Positions 23,639 to 31,291 of a stretch of DNA of 35,587 bases are shown here, piece by piece. Below the pieces are notes generated by a model. The model saw only the letters and a list, made by a program, of their open reading frames with translations, did not search any database and had not been told where the DNA came from. The position numbers and the translations under genes are program-made. Position 1 is the first letter of the stretch. Each line of letters opens with the position of its first letter. Source of the stretch: Minwuia sp. Its GTDB lineage: Bacteria > Pseudomonadota > Alphaproteobacteria > Minwuiales > Minwuiaceae. Where the stretch lies: the NCBI GenBank assembly GCA_029213165.1, contig JARGNO010000041.1, positions 1-35,587 on the forward strand. Reading direction: 5' to 3'.

Positions 23639-23666
23639 TTGACCTCTCCCGTTCAAACCCCATAAT
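23639..23666 (+). promoter_or_regulatory. Sigma-70 promoter of the rubrerythrin gene
   Basis: TTGACC at 23639-23644 and CATAAT at 23661-23666 are separated by 16 bases. The predicted start is near 23673, leaving a leader of about 55 bases that includes the strong ribosome site AGGAGG at 23711. The ICE-like palindrome abuts the -35 on its upstream side. Confidence 0.6.
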
Positions 23667-23727
23667 TGAAGGGTCGGCTGTTCAGGACGAGCATCCGGCA
23701 CGTCATCATGAGGAGGAGGACAAGGTC

Positions 23728-24144
23728 ATGTCGCTCAAGGGTTCGAAGACTGAACAGAGCCTGAAGGAAGCCTTTGCGGGCGAATCCCAGGCAAACCGCC
23801 GTTATCTGTATTTCGCGCAGAAGGCTGACGTCGAAGGTTACAATGACGTCTCCAGCGTTTTCCGTTCCACCGCCGAGGGCGAGACGGGTCATGCGCACGG
23901 CCATCTGAAGTTCCTGGAGGAAGTGGGCGACCCGGCGACGGGTGAGCCGATCGGCTCCACGGAGAACAACCTGAAGGCCGCCATCGCGGGCGAGACGCAT
24001 GAGTACACGGACATGTATCCGGGTATGGCGAAGACCGCGCGCGACGAAGGCTTCGACGAGATCGCCGACTGGTTCGAGACCCTGGCGAAGGCAGAGAAGA
24101 GCCATGCCGGTCGTTTCCAGAAGGCTCTGGACTCGATGGGCTGA
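23728..24144 (+). CDS. Rubrerythrin, erythrin-only (no rubredoxin domain)
   Basis: A 138-residue diiron four-helix protein of the rubrerythrin family, which reduces peroxide. The iron-binding helices are visible: [52 protein letters not shown] and [17 protein letters not shown]. The Glu of each ES/EG/ET/EK motif and the His residues are in place. The C-terminal rubredoxin domain of classical rubrerythrin is missing, so an external electron donor is needed. AGGAGG precedes the ATG strongly. It sits behind an ICE motif and directly downstream of irr, and ahead of a Fe-S oxidoreductase gene that may be the donor. A hairpin follows the stop. Confidence 0.92.
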   Translation: MSLKGSKTEQSLKEAFAGESQANRRYLYFAQKADVEGYNDVSSVFRSTAEGETGHAHGHLKFLEEVGDPATGEPIGSTENNLKAAIAGETHEYTDMYPGMAKTARDEGFDEIADWFETLAKAEKSHAGRFQKALDSMG

Positions 24145-24152
24145 CCGGATTT

Positions 24153-24178
24153 TCGGGGGCGGCGTGTGTCGCCCCCGA
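24153..24178 (+). terminator. Hairpin after the rubrerythrin gene, possible partial terminator
   Basis: TCGGGGGCG (24153-24161) pairs perfectly with CGCCCCCGA (24170-24178) around an 8-base loop. The stem is strong, but only the short TCATTCA follows, with no T-run. It begins eight bases after the rubrerythrin stop. It may act as a partial terminator or a 3'-end stabiliser, making rubrerythrin more abundant than the downstream products. Confidence 0.5.
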
Positions 24179-24341
24179 TCATTCATGCGGCGGGCTGCAC
24201 TGGTCAGCATCCCGCCAATGGGTCACCCGACGACCGATATCGCGCGTGTGGGTACGGGGATTTACCTGCGCGCTCGCCATGCCGGCGAAGCTGCTGATGC
24301 AGCCAGCCCCGGCAATGCCTGAATCATGGTGGAGATGACAG

Positions 24342-25691
24342 ATGGAAGGCGGCCTTGGTGCGCCGGAGCGGCATCCGCTCGACTGGCAGAGTGATGATTT
24401 CTACAACAAGGAAGCAATTGACGAGGAACTGCGGCGGGTGTTCGACATCTGTCATGGTTGCCGCCTCTGCTTCAATCTCTGCGACAGTTTCCCGCGCCTG
24501 TTCGACCTGATCGACGAGAGCGAATCCGGCGAACTCGATACCGTCGACTCGGTCGATTTCAAGCCGGTCGTCGATGCCTGCACGCTGTGTGACATGTGCT
24601 TCATGTCCACCTGCCCCTACACGCCGCCGCATGAGTTCCAGCTCGACTTTCCGCATCTGATGCTGCGCTATCGCGCGACGGAACACCGGGACGGCAAGAC
24701 GCCGTTCTGGGACCGGCAGATGACGAAGACCGACCGTAACGGAAAACTGGCCGGTCTGACCTCCGGCATTGCCAACTGGGCGACGGACCGGGGCAACCGG
24801 ATCACCCGGCCGATCCTGGAAGACATTGCCGATGTCGACCGGAACGCGGAGCTGCCGAAGTTCCATGCGAAGAGCTTCACGGCCCATGCGGCCCATCCGC
24901 CGGCCCGCGACACCAGTGCGCCCGCGGCGGCTCGCAAGGCGGTGCTCTATGCCACCTGCTTCGTGAACTACAACAATCCGAATATCGGTATCGCCACCCA
25001 GGCCATCCTGGCCGCGAATGGCGTGGAGACAGAGGTGGTCTACCCCGAATGCTGCGGGATGCCCCAGCTCGAACAGGGCGATCTGGATGACGTGGCACGC
25101 CGTGCGAAGAACGTGGCCCTGGCCATGAAGCCCTGGATCGAGGATGGCTATGAAGTCATCGGCCTGGTGCCGTCCTGCGCACTGATGCTGAAGTTCGAAT
25201 GGCCGCTGCTGCTGCCCGACGATCCGGATGTCGCGCGCCTGTCGAAAGCCACGAAGGACGTGGCCGAGTATGTTGTCGACATCGCCCGCAACGAGGGACT
25301 GGTGGCGGAACCGAAGCCGCTGGAAGGCGGCGTCAGCCTGCATCTCGCCTGCCATGCCCGTGCCCAGAACATGGGTCAGAAGGCAGCGGACATGTTGCGG
25401 CTGATCCCCGGGATGGATCTGAAGATCATCGAGCGCTGTTCCGGTCACGGCGGCAGTTGGGGCATCAAGAAGGACAATTTCGAGACCGCGCTGAAGGTCG
25501 GCAAGAACGCGGCCCGTGCCGCCGGGCGGGAGGACAAGGCCCATGTGGCGTCCGAGTGTCCGCTGGCCGGAGTTCACATGCTGCAGGGCATGGAGCGGCT
25601 GAACCAGGAGAACCCCGATACCTTCAAGGCACCGCCATCCGTGACCAGCCATCCCGTGGAACTGTTTGCCCGGGCCTGTGGCCTGCTGTGA
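24342..25691 (+). CDS. Fe-S oxidoreductase with two [4Fe-4S] motifs and CCG domains (GlpC/HdrD-like)
   Basis: A 449-residue electron-transfer protein. Two ferredoxin-like motifs are near the N-terminus: CHGCRLCFNLC and CTLCDMCFMSTCPY. Two cysteine-rich (CCG) domains follow: ATCFVNYNNPNIG with YPECCGMPQLEQG, and HLACHARAQNMGQ with ERCSGHGGSWGIK. This layout resembles GlpC and the HdrD-type heterodisulfide reductase subunits. In the second domain the CCG reads CSG, so one non-cubane cluster may be altered. There is no membrane segment. The start has GGAG seven bases upstream. It lies between an erythrin-only rubrerythrin and a DUF3501 gene, a combination I recall recurring in proteobacteria. 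The inferred role is electron donor or a partner in redox chemistry of unknown substrate. Confidence 0.88.
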   Translation: MEGGLGAPERHPLDWQSDDFYNKEAIDEELRRVFDICHGCRLCFNLCDSFPRLFDLIDESESGELDTVDSVDFKPVVDACTLCDMCFMSTCPYTPPHEFQLDFPHLMLRYRATEHRDGKTPFWDRQMTKTDRNGKLAGLTSGIANWATDRGNRITRPILEDIADVDRNAELPKFHAKSFTAHAAHPPARDTSAPAAARKAVLYATCFVNYNNPNIGIATQAILAANGVETEVVYPECCGMPQLEQGDLDDVARRAKNVALAMKPWIEDGYEVIGLVPSCALMLKFEWPLLLPDDPDVARLSKATKDVAEYVVDIARNEGLVAEPKPLEGGVSLHLACHARAQNMGQKAADMLRLIPGMDLKIIERCSGHGGSWGIKKDNFETALKVGKNAARAAGREDKAHVASECPLAGVHMLQGMERLNQENPDTFKAPPSVTSHPVELFARACGLL

Positions 25692-25730
25692 GCGGCACGC
25701 CCAACCAGTACAAGTGAGTGAGAGAGTACC

Positions 25731-26324
25731 ATGATCGAACGCCATACATCGCTGAAGGCCGAGCACATCCTGCCGCCTGCCCGCTTCGATGCGGAGCGTA
25801 CGGAACTGCAGGCGGAACTGCGCGCCCACAAGCAGCATCGCCGCATCGACGTGGGCCCCTTCGCCTCCGTCTTCTTCGAGAGCTATTTCACCATGTGGTG
25901 GCAGGTCCAGGAGATGCTGCGGGTCGAGGGTGGGGGCGCCGAACAGCTGGTCGATGAACTGGAGGCCTATGCGCCGCTGGTTCCCTCCGGCCGTACCCTG
26001 ACCGCCACCATGATGCTGCAGATCGAGGATCCGGTGCGCCGCCACCGGGAGCTTTCACGCCTGGGCGGGATCGAACATGAGGTGGCCCTGGTCATCAATG
26101 GCGAGGCGGTGAAGGGCGAGGCCGATGACGACCTCGACCGGACCAATGCGGACGGCAAGGCTTCATCGGTGCATTTCTTCGTCTTCGGCCTGTCGGACAC
26201 CCAGGCGGCAAGCCTGAAGGACGGTTCCGCCGAGGTTCAGTTGAGGATCAGCCACCCCAACTACAACCACATGGCCGGTCTTACCGCAGACCAGGTGGCA
26301 TCGCTGGCCGAAGACCTGACCTGA
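25731..26324 (+). CDS. DUF3501 family protein
   Basis: A 197-residue protein of a family with no assigned activity. Family phrases are MIERHTSLKAEHILPPARF, RRIDVGPFASVFFESYFTMW followed by WQVQEMLRVEGG, DELEAYAPLVPSGRTLTATM, and GKASSVHFFVFGLSDTQ. No cofactor-binding Cys cluster is present; one glycine/acid-rich loop (NGEAVKGEADDDLDRTNADG) lies near residue 120-140. There is no signal peptide. It begins 39 bases after the Fe-S oxidoreductase stop with GAGAG upstream, so it is co-transcribed. Its constant company with rubrerythrin and a CCG-domain protein suggests a shared complex or pathway, but this is inference. The next gene starts 32 bases later. Confidence 0.85.
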   Translation: MIERHTSLKAEHILPPARFDAERTELQAELRAHKQHRRIDVGPFASVFFESYFTMWWQVQEMLRVEGGGAEQLVDELEAYAPLVPSGRTLTATMMLQIEDPVRRHRELSRLGGIEHEVALVINGEAVKGEADDDLDRTNADGKASSVHFFVFGLSDTQAASLKDGSAEVQLRISHPNYNHMAGLTADQVASLAEDLT

Positions 26325-26355
26325 GAGCCAGTTGCGACCGTCGCGGGGAACCTGC

Positions 26356-26835
26356 ATGACAAGCCTGAGAGCACGTGCAGCCGAAGGGTTCCGCAATGGC
26401 GACACCTTCGAGATTTCCCGCCGTTTCACGACGGCGGAGATCGCGTCCTTTGCCGGCATCTCCCGCGACTACAATCCAGTGCATTGCGACAGCGACTACG
26501 CGGCGCTGAAGGGCATGCGGGCGCCCATTGCCCATGGCTTGCTGACAGCAAGTCTGGTGACGGAGATCGGCGGCCAGATTGGCTGGCTCGCGAAGGACAT
26601 GGCATTCCGGTTCCGGCGACCGGTCTATCCCGACGAGACCCTGACCTGTACCTGGGTGATCCGCGGGATCGATGAAAGAGGACACGCCAGGGCCGAAGTC
26701 ACGGTCGTGAACGGGGAGGGCGTCACCGTCCTGGAGGCGGAGACGACCGGCGTGCTTCCCGGCGAGGCCGAACGGGAACACCTGGCGAAGATGCTTGCAG
26801 AGGGTGACCCGACGAACGGCGCCAGGGATCAGTAA
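26356..26835 (+). CDS. MaoC family dehydratase (R-specific enoyl-CoA hydratase-like)
   Basis: A 159-residue single hot-dog protein. The MaoC hydratase motif is clear: FAGISRDYNPVHCDSDYAAL, with the catalytic Asp and His, followed by MRAPIAHGLLTASLV. Then come FRFRRPVYPDETLTCTWVIR and an extended C-terminal tail. It hydrates enoyl-CoA to the R-3-hydroxyacyl form or the reverse; PhaJ-like supply of PHA monomers is one option, given the PHB depolymerase in the same window. The ATG at 26356 follows GGGGA about eight bases upstream. It is the last gene of the run that begins with rubrerythrin, so it could be a functional partner or a read-through passenger. Confidence 0.87.
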   Translation: MTSLRARAAEGFRNGDTFEISRRFTTAEIASFAGISRDYNPVHCDSDYAALKGMRAPIAHGLLTASLVTEIGGQIGWLAKDMAFRFRRPVYPDETLTCTWVIRGIDERGHARAEVTVVNGEGVTVLEAETTGVLPGEAEREHLAKMLAEGDPTNGARDQ

Positions 26836-26995
26836 CGACCAACCCTGCCTTGCCCGGTCCCGGAGAACACCGTGATACCGGGCGTTGAAAGGGGTGATCG
26901 CACAGGTCATCTGCCCGTGGCGATGACCACCACCCCACGGCGCGCCCGGGCTTCGACCCGGGTGCCCATCTATAGGCATCACGTCGGCACGGTGG

Positions 26996-27018
26996 GCTGC
27001 CGGATCGGGTCCGGCAGC
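26996..27018 (-). terminator. Hairpin downstream of the pxp/hyu operon, candidate terminator
   Basis: GCTGCCGGA (26996-27004) pairs perfectly with TCCGGCAGC (27010-27018) around TCGGG. It lies about 20 bases past the pxpC stop on the minus strand, in the 203-base gap between convergent genes. No T-run follows, so efficiency is uncertain. A second small CCCGGG-type hairpin lies near 26946-26964; the rest of the gap shows nothing recognisable. Confidence 0.45.
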
Positions 27019-27038
27019 ACCGTCTGGATTTGGGTGGC

Positions 27039-28004
27039 CTACCCCAGTGCCTCGTGGATGCGTCCGATCAGGGCGGTGCGGTCGGCGCGGGCCTGCAAGG
27101 CCTGATCCATCGTGACCTTGACGAACTGGGTCGGCGTATGTGGCTGCATCTGGCCGATCAGGTCCATGTCGGCGGAGATCACCGTGCCGAGCATGAAGTA
27201 GCCGCCGCCCGACACCGCATCGCGATGCAGGATGATCGGCTCCGTACCGCCCGGTACCTGGATGGAGCCATAGGGGTAGCAGCCATCCACGATATTCGAC
27301 GGGTCGGACCCCGCACCGAACGGGCGCTCCCGCTCCGTGAACTCGATCGGCTGGCCGCCACGGAAGCGGTAGCCGATGCGGTCGGCTTCCGGCGCGACCT
27401 TCCAGGTATCGGCATAGAACTGTGCCCCGGACTTGTCGGTGACCCAGTGCCAGTAGATGCCTGGCAGCACACGGATCTCGGCGGGGGATCCAGGCGCCCG
27501 GCGCATGGCAGCGTCGAGCGAACGGCCCACCGTGCCCTTGCCCTGTCCCACCGGTACTTCGTCGCCGGCGGCCAGCGGGCGGCCCTTGAAGCCGCCAAGC
27601 GCACCCAGCGTATAGGTGGAGCGGCTGCCCAGCACGACGGGCACGTCGATGCCGCCGGAGATGGCGATATAGGCGCGCGCGCCGCCCTTCAGATAGTCGA
27701 AACTGAGCACCTGTCCGGCCTTGACCGCGAAGGACTCCCAGTTGGCCTGCTCCGCGCCATCCACCTTCGGCGTCAGGGCCGCGCCGGTCACGGCGACAAC
27801 TGCATCGGCGGTGAATTCCAGCTCCGGCCCCATGAAGGTGGCTTCCAGAACAGCGGCGTCCGCCGCATTGCCAACCAGCAGGTTGGCCGCCTGCAGGGCA
27901 AGCTGGTCCATGCCGCCGGACTGCGGGATGCCGAGATGGTAATAGCCGTGGCGCCCCATGTCCTGGACACTGGTGGCGAGACCCGGATTGAGAACCTTGA
28001 TCAT
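27039..28004 (-). CDS. pxpC: 5-oxoprolinase subunit C, carboxyltransferase-like (KipA family)
   Basis: A 321-residue protein of the biotin-dependent carboxyltransferase/KipA family; E. coli PxpC has about 310 residues. Landmarks are GLATSVQDMGRHGYYHLGIP, SGGMDQLALQAANLLVGN, AYIAISGGIDVPVVLGSRST and IIVSADMDLIGQMQP-like sequence near the end (GTVISADMDLIGQM). With PxpA and PxpB it forms ATP-dependent 5-oxoprolinase, which opens pyroglutamate to glutamate. Its ATG overlaps the pxpB stop by four bases, and GGAGGGAG lies about eight bases upstream. It is the last gene of the long minus-strand operon. Because a biotin carboxylase and carrier are encoded just upstream, a genuine carboxyltransferase role is also possible. 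Confidence 0.88.
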   Translation of the reverse strand: MIKVLNPGLATSVQDMGRHGYYHLGIPQSGGMDQLALQAANLLVGNAADAAVLEATFMGPELEFTADAVVAVTGAALTPKVDGAEQANWESFAVKAGQVLSFDYLKGGARAYIAISGGIDVPVVLGSRSTYTLGALGGFKGRPLAAGDEVPVGQGKGTVGRSLDAAMRRAPGSPAEIRVLPGIYWHWVTDKSGAQFYADTWKVAPEADRIGYRFRGGQPIEFTERERPFGAGSDPSNIVDGCYPYGSIQVPGGTEPIILHRDAVSGGGYFMLGTVISADMDLIGQMQPHTPTQFVKVTMDQALQARADRTALIGRIHEALG

Positions 28005-28870
28005 TTCAGTGCTCCCTCCAGCTTGGCGTTGCAGGCAGTGATGTCCGCGTTGAATTCGTCGAGGGAGAAGCGCACGTCGCGGATCTTCGGCTCGTACTCG
28101 TTGGCTTCCACCGCCTCGACCGCCGCGTCATAGGTATCGCGGTCGATGGGGGAGAACTTCACCAGATCGCCCGGCTTGAAGAAGATCATGAAGTCACGCA
28201 GGTAGTTGATCTGCTGCTGCGGGTCGAAGATCGGCATCGGCGTCACACCGAACATCTGGTAGCCGCCCGCGCCGCGCACGGAATAGATGCAACTGAAACA
28301 GCCGCCGTAACCGACTGTCAGCTTCGGCGTGTCGGTGCGGGGGCGGAGGTACTTCGGCACCTCGATCTGTTTCTCGCGCTCGACTGTCTGATAGAGGAAC
28401 GGCAGGCCTGCAACGAAGCCGACCATGGACACGAACCATGGCGAGCCCGAATGCGCGGCGATGAAGTCATCGACCGAGCCGTAACCGTTGATCCGGGCCG
28501 AATAGTCCAGGTCGGTGCCGCTCGGGTCCTGGTGCCGTTCCCGGAACCGCATCAGCGTCTCATGCGTCCAGGGATCGTTGTAGAGCACCGGTACCTCGAC
28601 GATGCGGGTGTCCATCGACGATTCAGCGTTCTCCGCCTGGACCTCCAGCTTCTTGATCTCGGCCAGCATGTCGTCGGGCTTGATGATGTCCGGGTCGAAC
28701 TTGATCTGGAACGAGGCATTGGCCGGGCAGATCTCGGTGACACCGCGGATCTGGCTTTCGCGCACCGCGTTGGTCATGGAGAGGCTCTTGAAGAACGCCT
28801 CCAGCGACATTTCGGTATCGACCTCGCAGAAGACGTGCTCGTCGCCGCCGAAGGTGTATCTGGATTCCAT
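28001..28870 (-). CDS. pxpB: 5-oxoprolinase subunit B (allophanate hydrolase subunit 1/KipI family)
   Basis: A 289-residue KipI-type protein, about 70 residues longer than E. coli PxpB (218). The family core is visible: SGSPWFVSMVGFVAGLPFLY, PRTDTPKLTVGYGGCFSCIY, SVRGAGGYQMFGVTPMPIFD and LVKFSPIDRDTYDAAVEAVE. The N-terminus starts with YTFGGDEHVFCEVDTEM, containing the usual GDxAl-like segment. The internal ERHQDPSGTDLDYSARINGY region is larger than usual. GGAGG lies ten bases before the ATG. It is followed by pxpC with a four-base overlap, so the two probably form a heteromer, as in allophanate hydrolases and PxpABC. Confidence 0.88.
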   Translation of the reverse strand: MESRYTFGGDEHVFCEVDTEMSLEAFFKSLSMTNAVRESQIRGVTEICPANASFQIKFDPDIIKPDDMLAEIKKLEVQAENAESSMDTRIVEVPVLYNDPWTHETLMRFRERHQDPSGTDLDYSARINGYGSVDDFIAAHSGSPWFVSMVGFVAGLPFLYQTVEREKQIEVPKYLRPRTDTPKLTVGYGGCFSCIYSVRGAGGYQMFGVTPMPIFDPQQQINYLRDFMIFFKPGDLVKFSPIDRDTYDAAVEAVEANEYEPKIRDVRFSLDEFNADITACNAKLEGALK

Positions 28871-28896
28871 TGAGAGAGAACCTCCTCTGGATTGCG

Positions 28897-30258
28897 TCAG
28901 GACGGAATGGGATGGGCTTCGAGCCAGGGCTCGAGATATTGCGTGTGGATGGCGTTCTTCCTGACATCAGCGGACTGCGCCAGCGCCTTGTGCAGCGGCA
29001 CCGTGGTCTTGAAGCCTTCGATGGTCAGCCCATCCAGCGCCGCCGCCATACGGTCAATGGCCGTGGCCCTGTCGGGACCATGCACGATCAGCTTGCCCAG
29101 CAGGGAGTCGTAGAACGGCGGGATGGTATAGCCCTCGTACAGCAGGGTATCGAAGCGGACATGATCCGCCTGCGGCACCACCAGCCGTTCCACCGTTCCC
29201 GGCGCGGGCATGAAACTGTTCGACGGATCTTCCGCATTGATGCGGCATTCGATGGCGTGGCCGTTCAGCGTGATGTCATCCTGTTTCAGGCGCAGCTTCT
29301 CGCCCCCGGCGATGCGGATCATCTCCTGCACCAGATCGATGCCGGTGATCATTTCCGTCACCGGATGCTCCACCTGGATCCGGGTATTCATCTCGATGAA
29401 ATAGAACGCGCCGCTGGCGTCATCGAAGAGGTATTCCAGCGTGCCGGCGCCGCGATAGCCGACGGAGCGCGCCAGATCGACCGCCGAGGTACAGATTGCC
29501 TGCCGCTTCGCCTCGTCCAGTGCGGCGGAGGGGGCTTCCTCCCAGACCTTCTGGCGGCGGCGCTGCATGGAGCACTCACGCTCGAAGCAATGCACCGCAT
29601 CCGTGCCGTCACCCAGCACCTGAACCTCGATATGGCGCGCGTTGCGCACCAGCTTTTCCATGTACAGGCTGCCATCGCCGAAGGCCGCCTGCGCTTCAGA
29701 CCTGGCCTGGGACACCAGCTTCGCCAGTTCGTCAGCATTCTCCGCGATCTTGATGCCGCGACCGCCACCCCCGGCAGAGGCCTTGATCATCACCGGATAG
29801 CCGATCCGCTCTGCCGCCGCGCGTGCCGCATCGACGGATTCGATCAGCCCCTCGCTGCCCGGAACGGTGGGCACGCCAGCCGCCTCCGCCGCCGCGCGGG
29901 CGGCCGCCTTGTCGCCGAGCCGAGAGATCGTCTCCGGCTTCGGGCCGACGAAGACCAGTCCCGCGTCCTCGACCGCCTTCGCGAAGGCGGCATTTTCCGA
30001 CAGGAAGCCATAGCCCGGATGGACGGCATCGGCCCCGCTGGACTTCGCCGCCTCCAGCACCGCATCGACCTTCAGATAGGACTTGGCGGCGTGCGGCGGG
30101 CCGATGTTGACAGCCTCATCAGCCATCTGCACAGCCAGCGAGTCGGCATCCGCCATGCTGTGCGCCTGCACGGTGCGGATACCCAGCGCCTGTGCCGCCC
30201 GGATGATCCGGACGGCAATCTCGCCACGGTTCGCGATAAGAAGCTTGCTGATGGCCAT
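28897..30258 (-). CDS. Biotin carboxylase (AccC-like)
   Basis: A 453-residue ATP-grasp enzyme that carboxylates biotin on a carrier with ATP and bicarbonate. The N-terminal domain reads LIANRGEIAVRIIRAAQALG. The Gly-rich ATP loop is KASAGGGGRGIKIAENADEL. The catalytic and biotin site includes FIEMNTRIQVEHPVTEMITG, and GHAIECRINAEDP follows. Length matches E. coli AccC (449). It lies 10 bases after the small biotinyl-domain gene and before pxpB. A housekeeping acetyl-CoA carboxylase copy is probably elsewhere, because operon placement ties this one to the pxp/hyu genes. Its carboxyl acceptor is unknown. Confidence 0.92.
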   Translation of the reverse strand: MAISKLLIANRGEIAVRIIRAAQALGIRTVQAHSMADADSLAVQMADEAVNIGPPHAAKSYLKVDAVLEAAKSSGADAVHPGYGFLSENAAFAKAVEDAGLVFVGPKPETISRLGDKAAARAAAEAAGVPTVPGSEGLIESVDAARAAAERIGYPVMIKASAGGGGRGIKIAENADELAKLVSQARSEAQAAFGDGSLYMEKLVRNARHIEVQVLGDGTDAVHCFERECSMQRRRQKVWEEAPSAALDEAKRQAICTSAVDLARSVGYRGAGTLEYLFDDASGAFYFIEMNTRIQVEHPVTEMITGIDLVQEMIRIAGGEKLRLKQDDITLNGHAIECRINAEDPSNSFMPAPGTVERLVVPQADHVRFDTLLYEGYTIPPFYDSLLGKLIVHGPDRATAIDRMAAALDGLTIEGFKTTVPLHKALAQSADVRKNAIHTQYLEPWLEAHPIPS

Positions 30259-30268
30259 GGGTTCGCGA

Positions 30269-30505
30269 TCAGCCCAGTTCGACCAGCGGCTGACCCGCCA
30301 TCACGGCTTCCTCGTTGTCGACCGTGAAGCTGGCAATGGTGCCGGCCTTGTCGGCCTTGACCTCGTTGAAGGTCTTCATGACCTCCACCAGTCCGATCAC
30401 GTCGCCGACGGCCACCGTGTCGCCCTCGTTCTTGAAATTCGGCTCATCGGGGGAGGGCTTGCGGTAGAAGGTGCCGGGAAGCGGGGAGACGATCTGTTCG
30501 GCCAT
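30269..30505 (-). CDS. Free biotin carboxyl carrier domain (BCCP-like)
   Basis: A 78-residue protein consisting only of a biotinyl domain; E. coli AccB has 156 residues, half of it linker. The fold signature is VSPLPGTFYRKPSPDEPNFK then VGDVIGLVEVMKTFNEVKAD, with the biotinylated Lys in EVMKTF rather than the canonical AMKM. The C-terminus VDNEEAVMAGQPLVELG completes the hairpin repeat. It is encoded immediately upstream of the biotin carboxylase, its obvious partner, and 26 bases after pxpA. AGGA lies upstream of the ATG. Confidence 0.9.
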   Translation of the reverse strand: MAEQIVSPLPGTFYRKPSPDEPNFKNEGDTVAVGDVIGLVEVMKTFNEVKADKAGTIASFTVDNEEAVMAGQPLVELG

Positions 30506-30531
30506 GGGCAGGATTCCTCTGATTGGTACTG

Positions 30532-31269
30532 TTACTCGGCCGCCTGGGCCATGTAGGGGCGGATTGCGGCATTCACCGCCTCGGCAACCGCCTGGGCGTT
30601 GGGGGTATCGGAATGGACGCAGATGCTGTCGGCGCGCACGGTGACATCGACACCGCCGGTCGAGAGCGTCTTGCCCTCCGTCACCGCGCGGATGGCGCGG
30701 GCGGCGGAATCTTCCGGGTCCACGGGGTCATGCACCCGGGTGACGATCAGGTTGCCAGCATCGCCGTAGAACAGGTCGGCGTAATATTCCGCGACCAGTT
30801 CATGCCCGCGCGCCGGATAGATCTCCTCGTGCAGGGTCCCGATCATGCCGAACAGCGGCACCTTGAACACGTCCGCGGCGTCCGCGACGGCATGGGCAAT
30901 ATGCTCCTGCTTTGCCGCCATGCCATAGAGTGATCCGTGCGGCTTGATGTGATTGAGGCTCATGCCCTCGGCTTCCAGGAAGCCCTTCAGCGCACCAACC
31001 TGATAGATCAGGCAATTTGCCATTTCCTCGCGATCCATCTTCATCTCGCGGCGGCCAAAGCCCTGCAGGTCCGGCAGCGACGGATGTGCCCCGACCCGGA
31101 CGCCGTGGCGCTTCGCCAGACGCACGGTCTCGCGCATGTGGTTGAAGTCGGAGCCATGGAAGCCACAGGCAACGTTGGCCACGGTGATGAAGGGCATCAG
31201 CCCCTCGTCATCGCCCATCTTGTAGAGCCCGAAGCTCTCGCCCATGTCGCAGTTGATCTCGACGGCCAT
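30532..31269 (-). CDS. pxpA: 5-oxoprolinase subunit A (LamB/YcsF family)
   Basis: A 245-residue TIM-barrel-like protein; E. coli PxpA has 244. Family motifs are EINCDMGESFGLYKMGDD, ITVANVACGFHGSDF, VRVGAHPSLPDLQGFGRREM, LNHIKPHGSLYGMAAK and FMIG-type strand sequence (VPLFGMIGTL). PxpA is the subunit essential for 5-oxoproline ring opening. GGAGGG lies four bases before the ATG. It is placed after hyuA and before the biotin carrier, so the Pxp subunits are split by the biotin genes within one operon. Confidence 0.93.
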   Translation of the reverse strand: MAVEINCDMGESFGLYKMGDDEGLMPFITVANVACGFHGSDFNHMRETVRLAKRHGVRVGAHPSLPDLQGFGRREMKMDREEMANCLIYQVGALKGFLEAEGMSLNHIKPHGSLYGMAAKQEHIAHAVADAADVFKVPLFGMIGTLHEEIYPARGHELVAEYYADLFYGDAGNLIVTRVHDPVDPEDSAARAIRAVTEGKTLSTGGVDVTVRADSICVHSDTPNAQAVAEAVNAAIRPYMAQAAE

Positions 31270-31291
31270 GATGCCCTCCTTCTGCTGGCGT

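Noticed and set aside
24186-24322. Possible small ORF of about 45 codons between the rubrerythrin and Fe-S genes
   Set aside because: No ribosome site, no recognisable motif, and it sits just behind the hairpin.
24324-26045. 573-codon minus-strand frame over the Fe-S oxidoreductase and DUF3501 genes
   Set aside because: Both plus-strand genes carry family motifs; the minus frame crosses their boundary and is a shadow.
26940-26970. T-arm-like CCGGGCTTCGACCCGGG suggesting a tRNA gene
   Set aside because: No matching acceptor, D-arm or anticodon arm could be built on either strand; a simple GC hairpin explains it.
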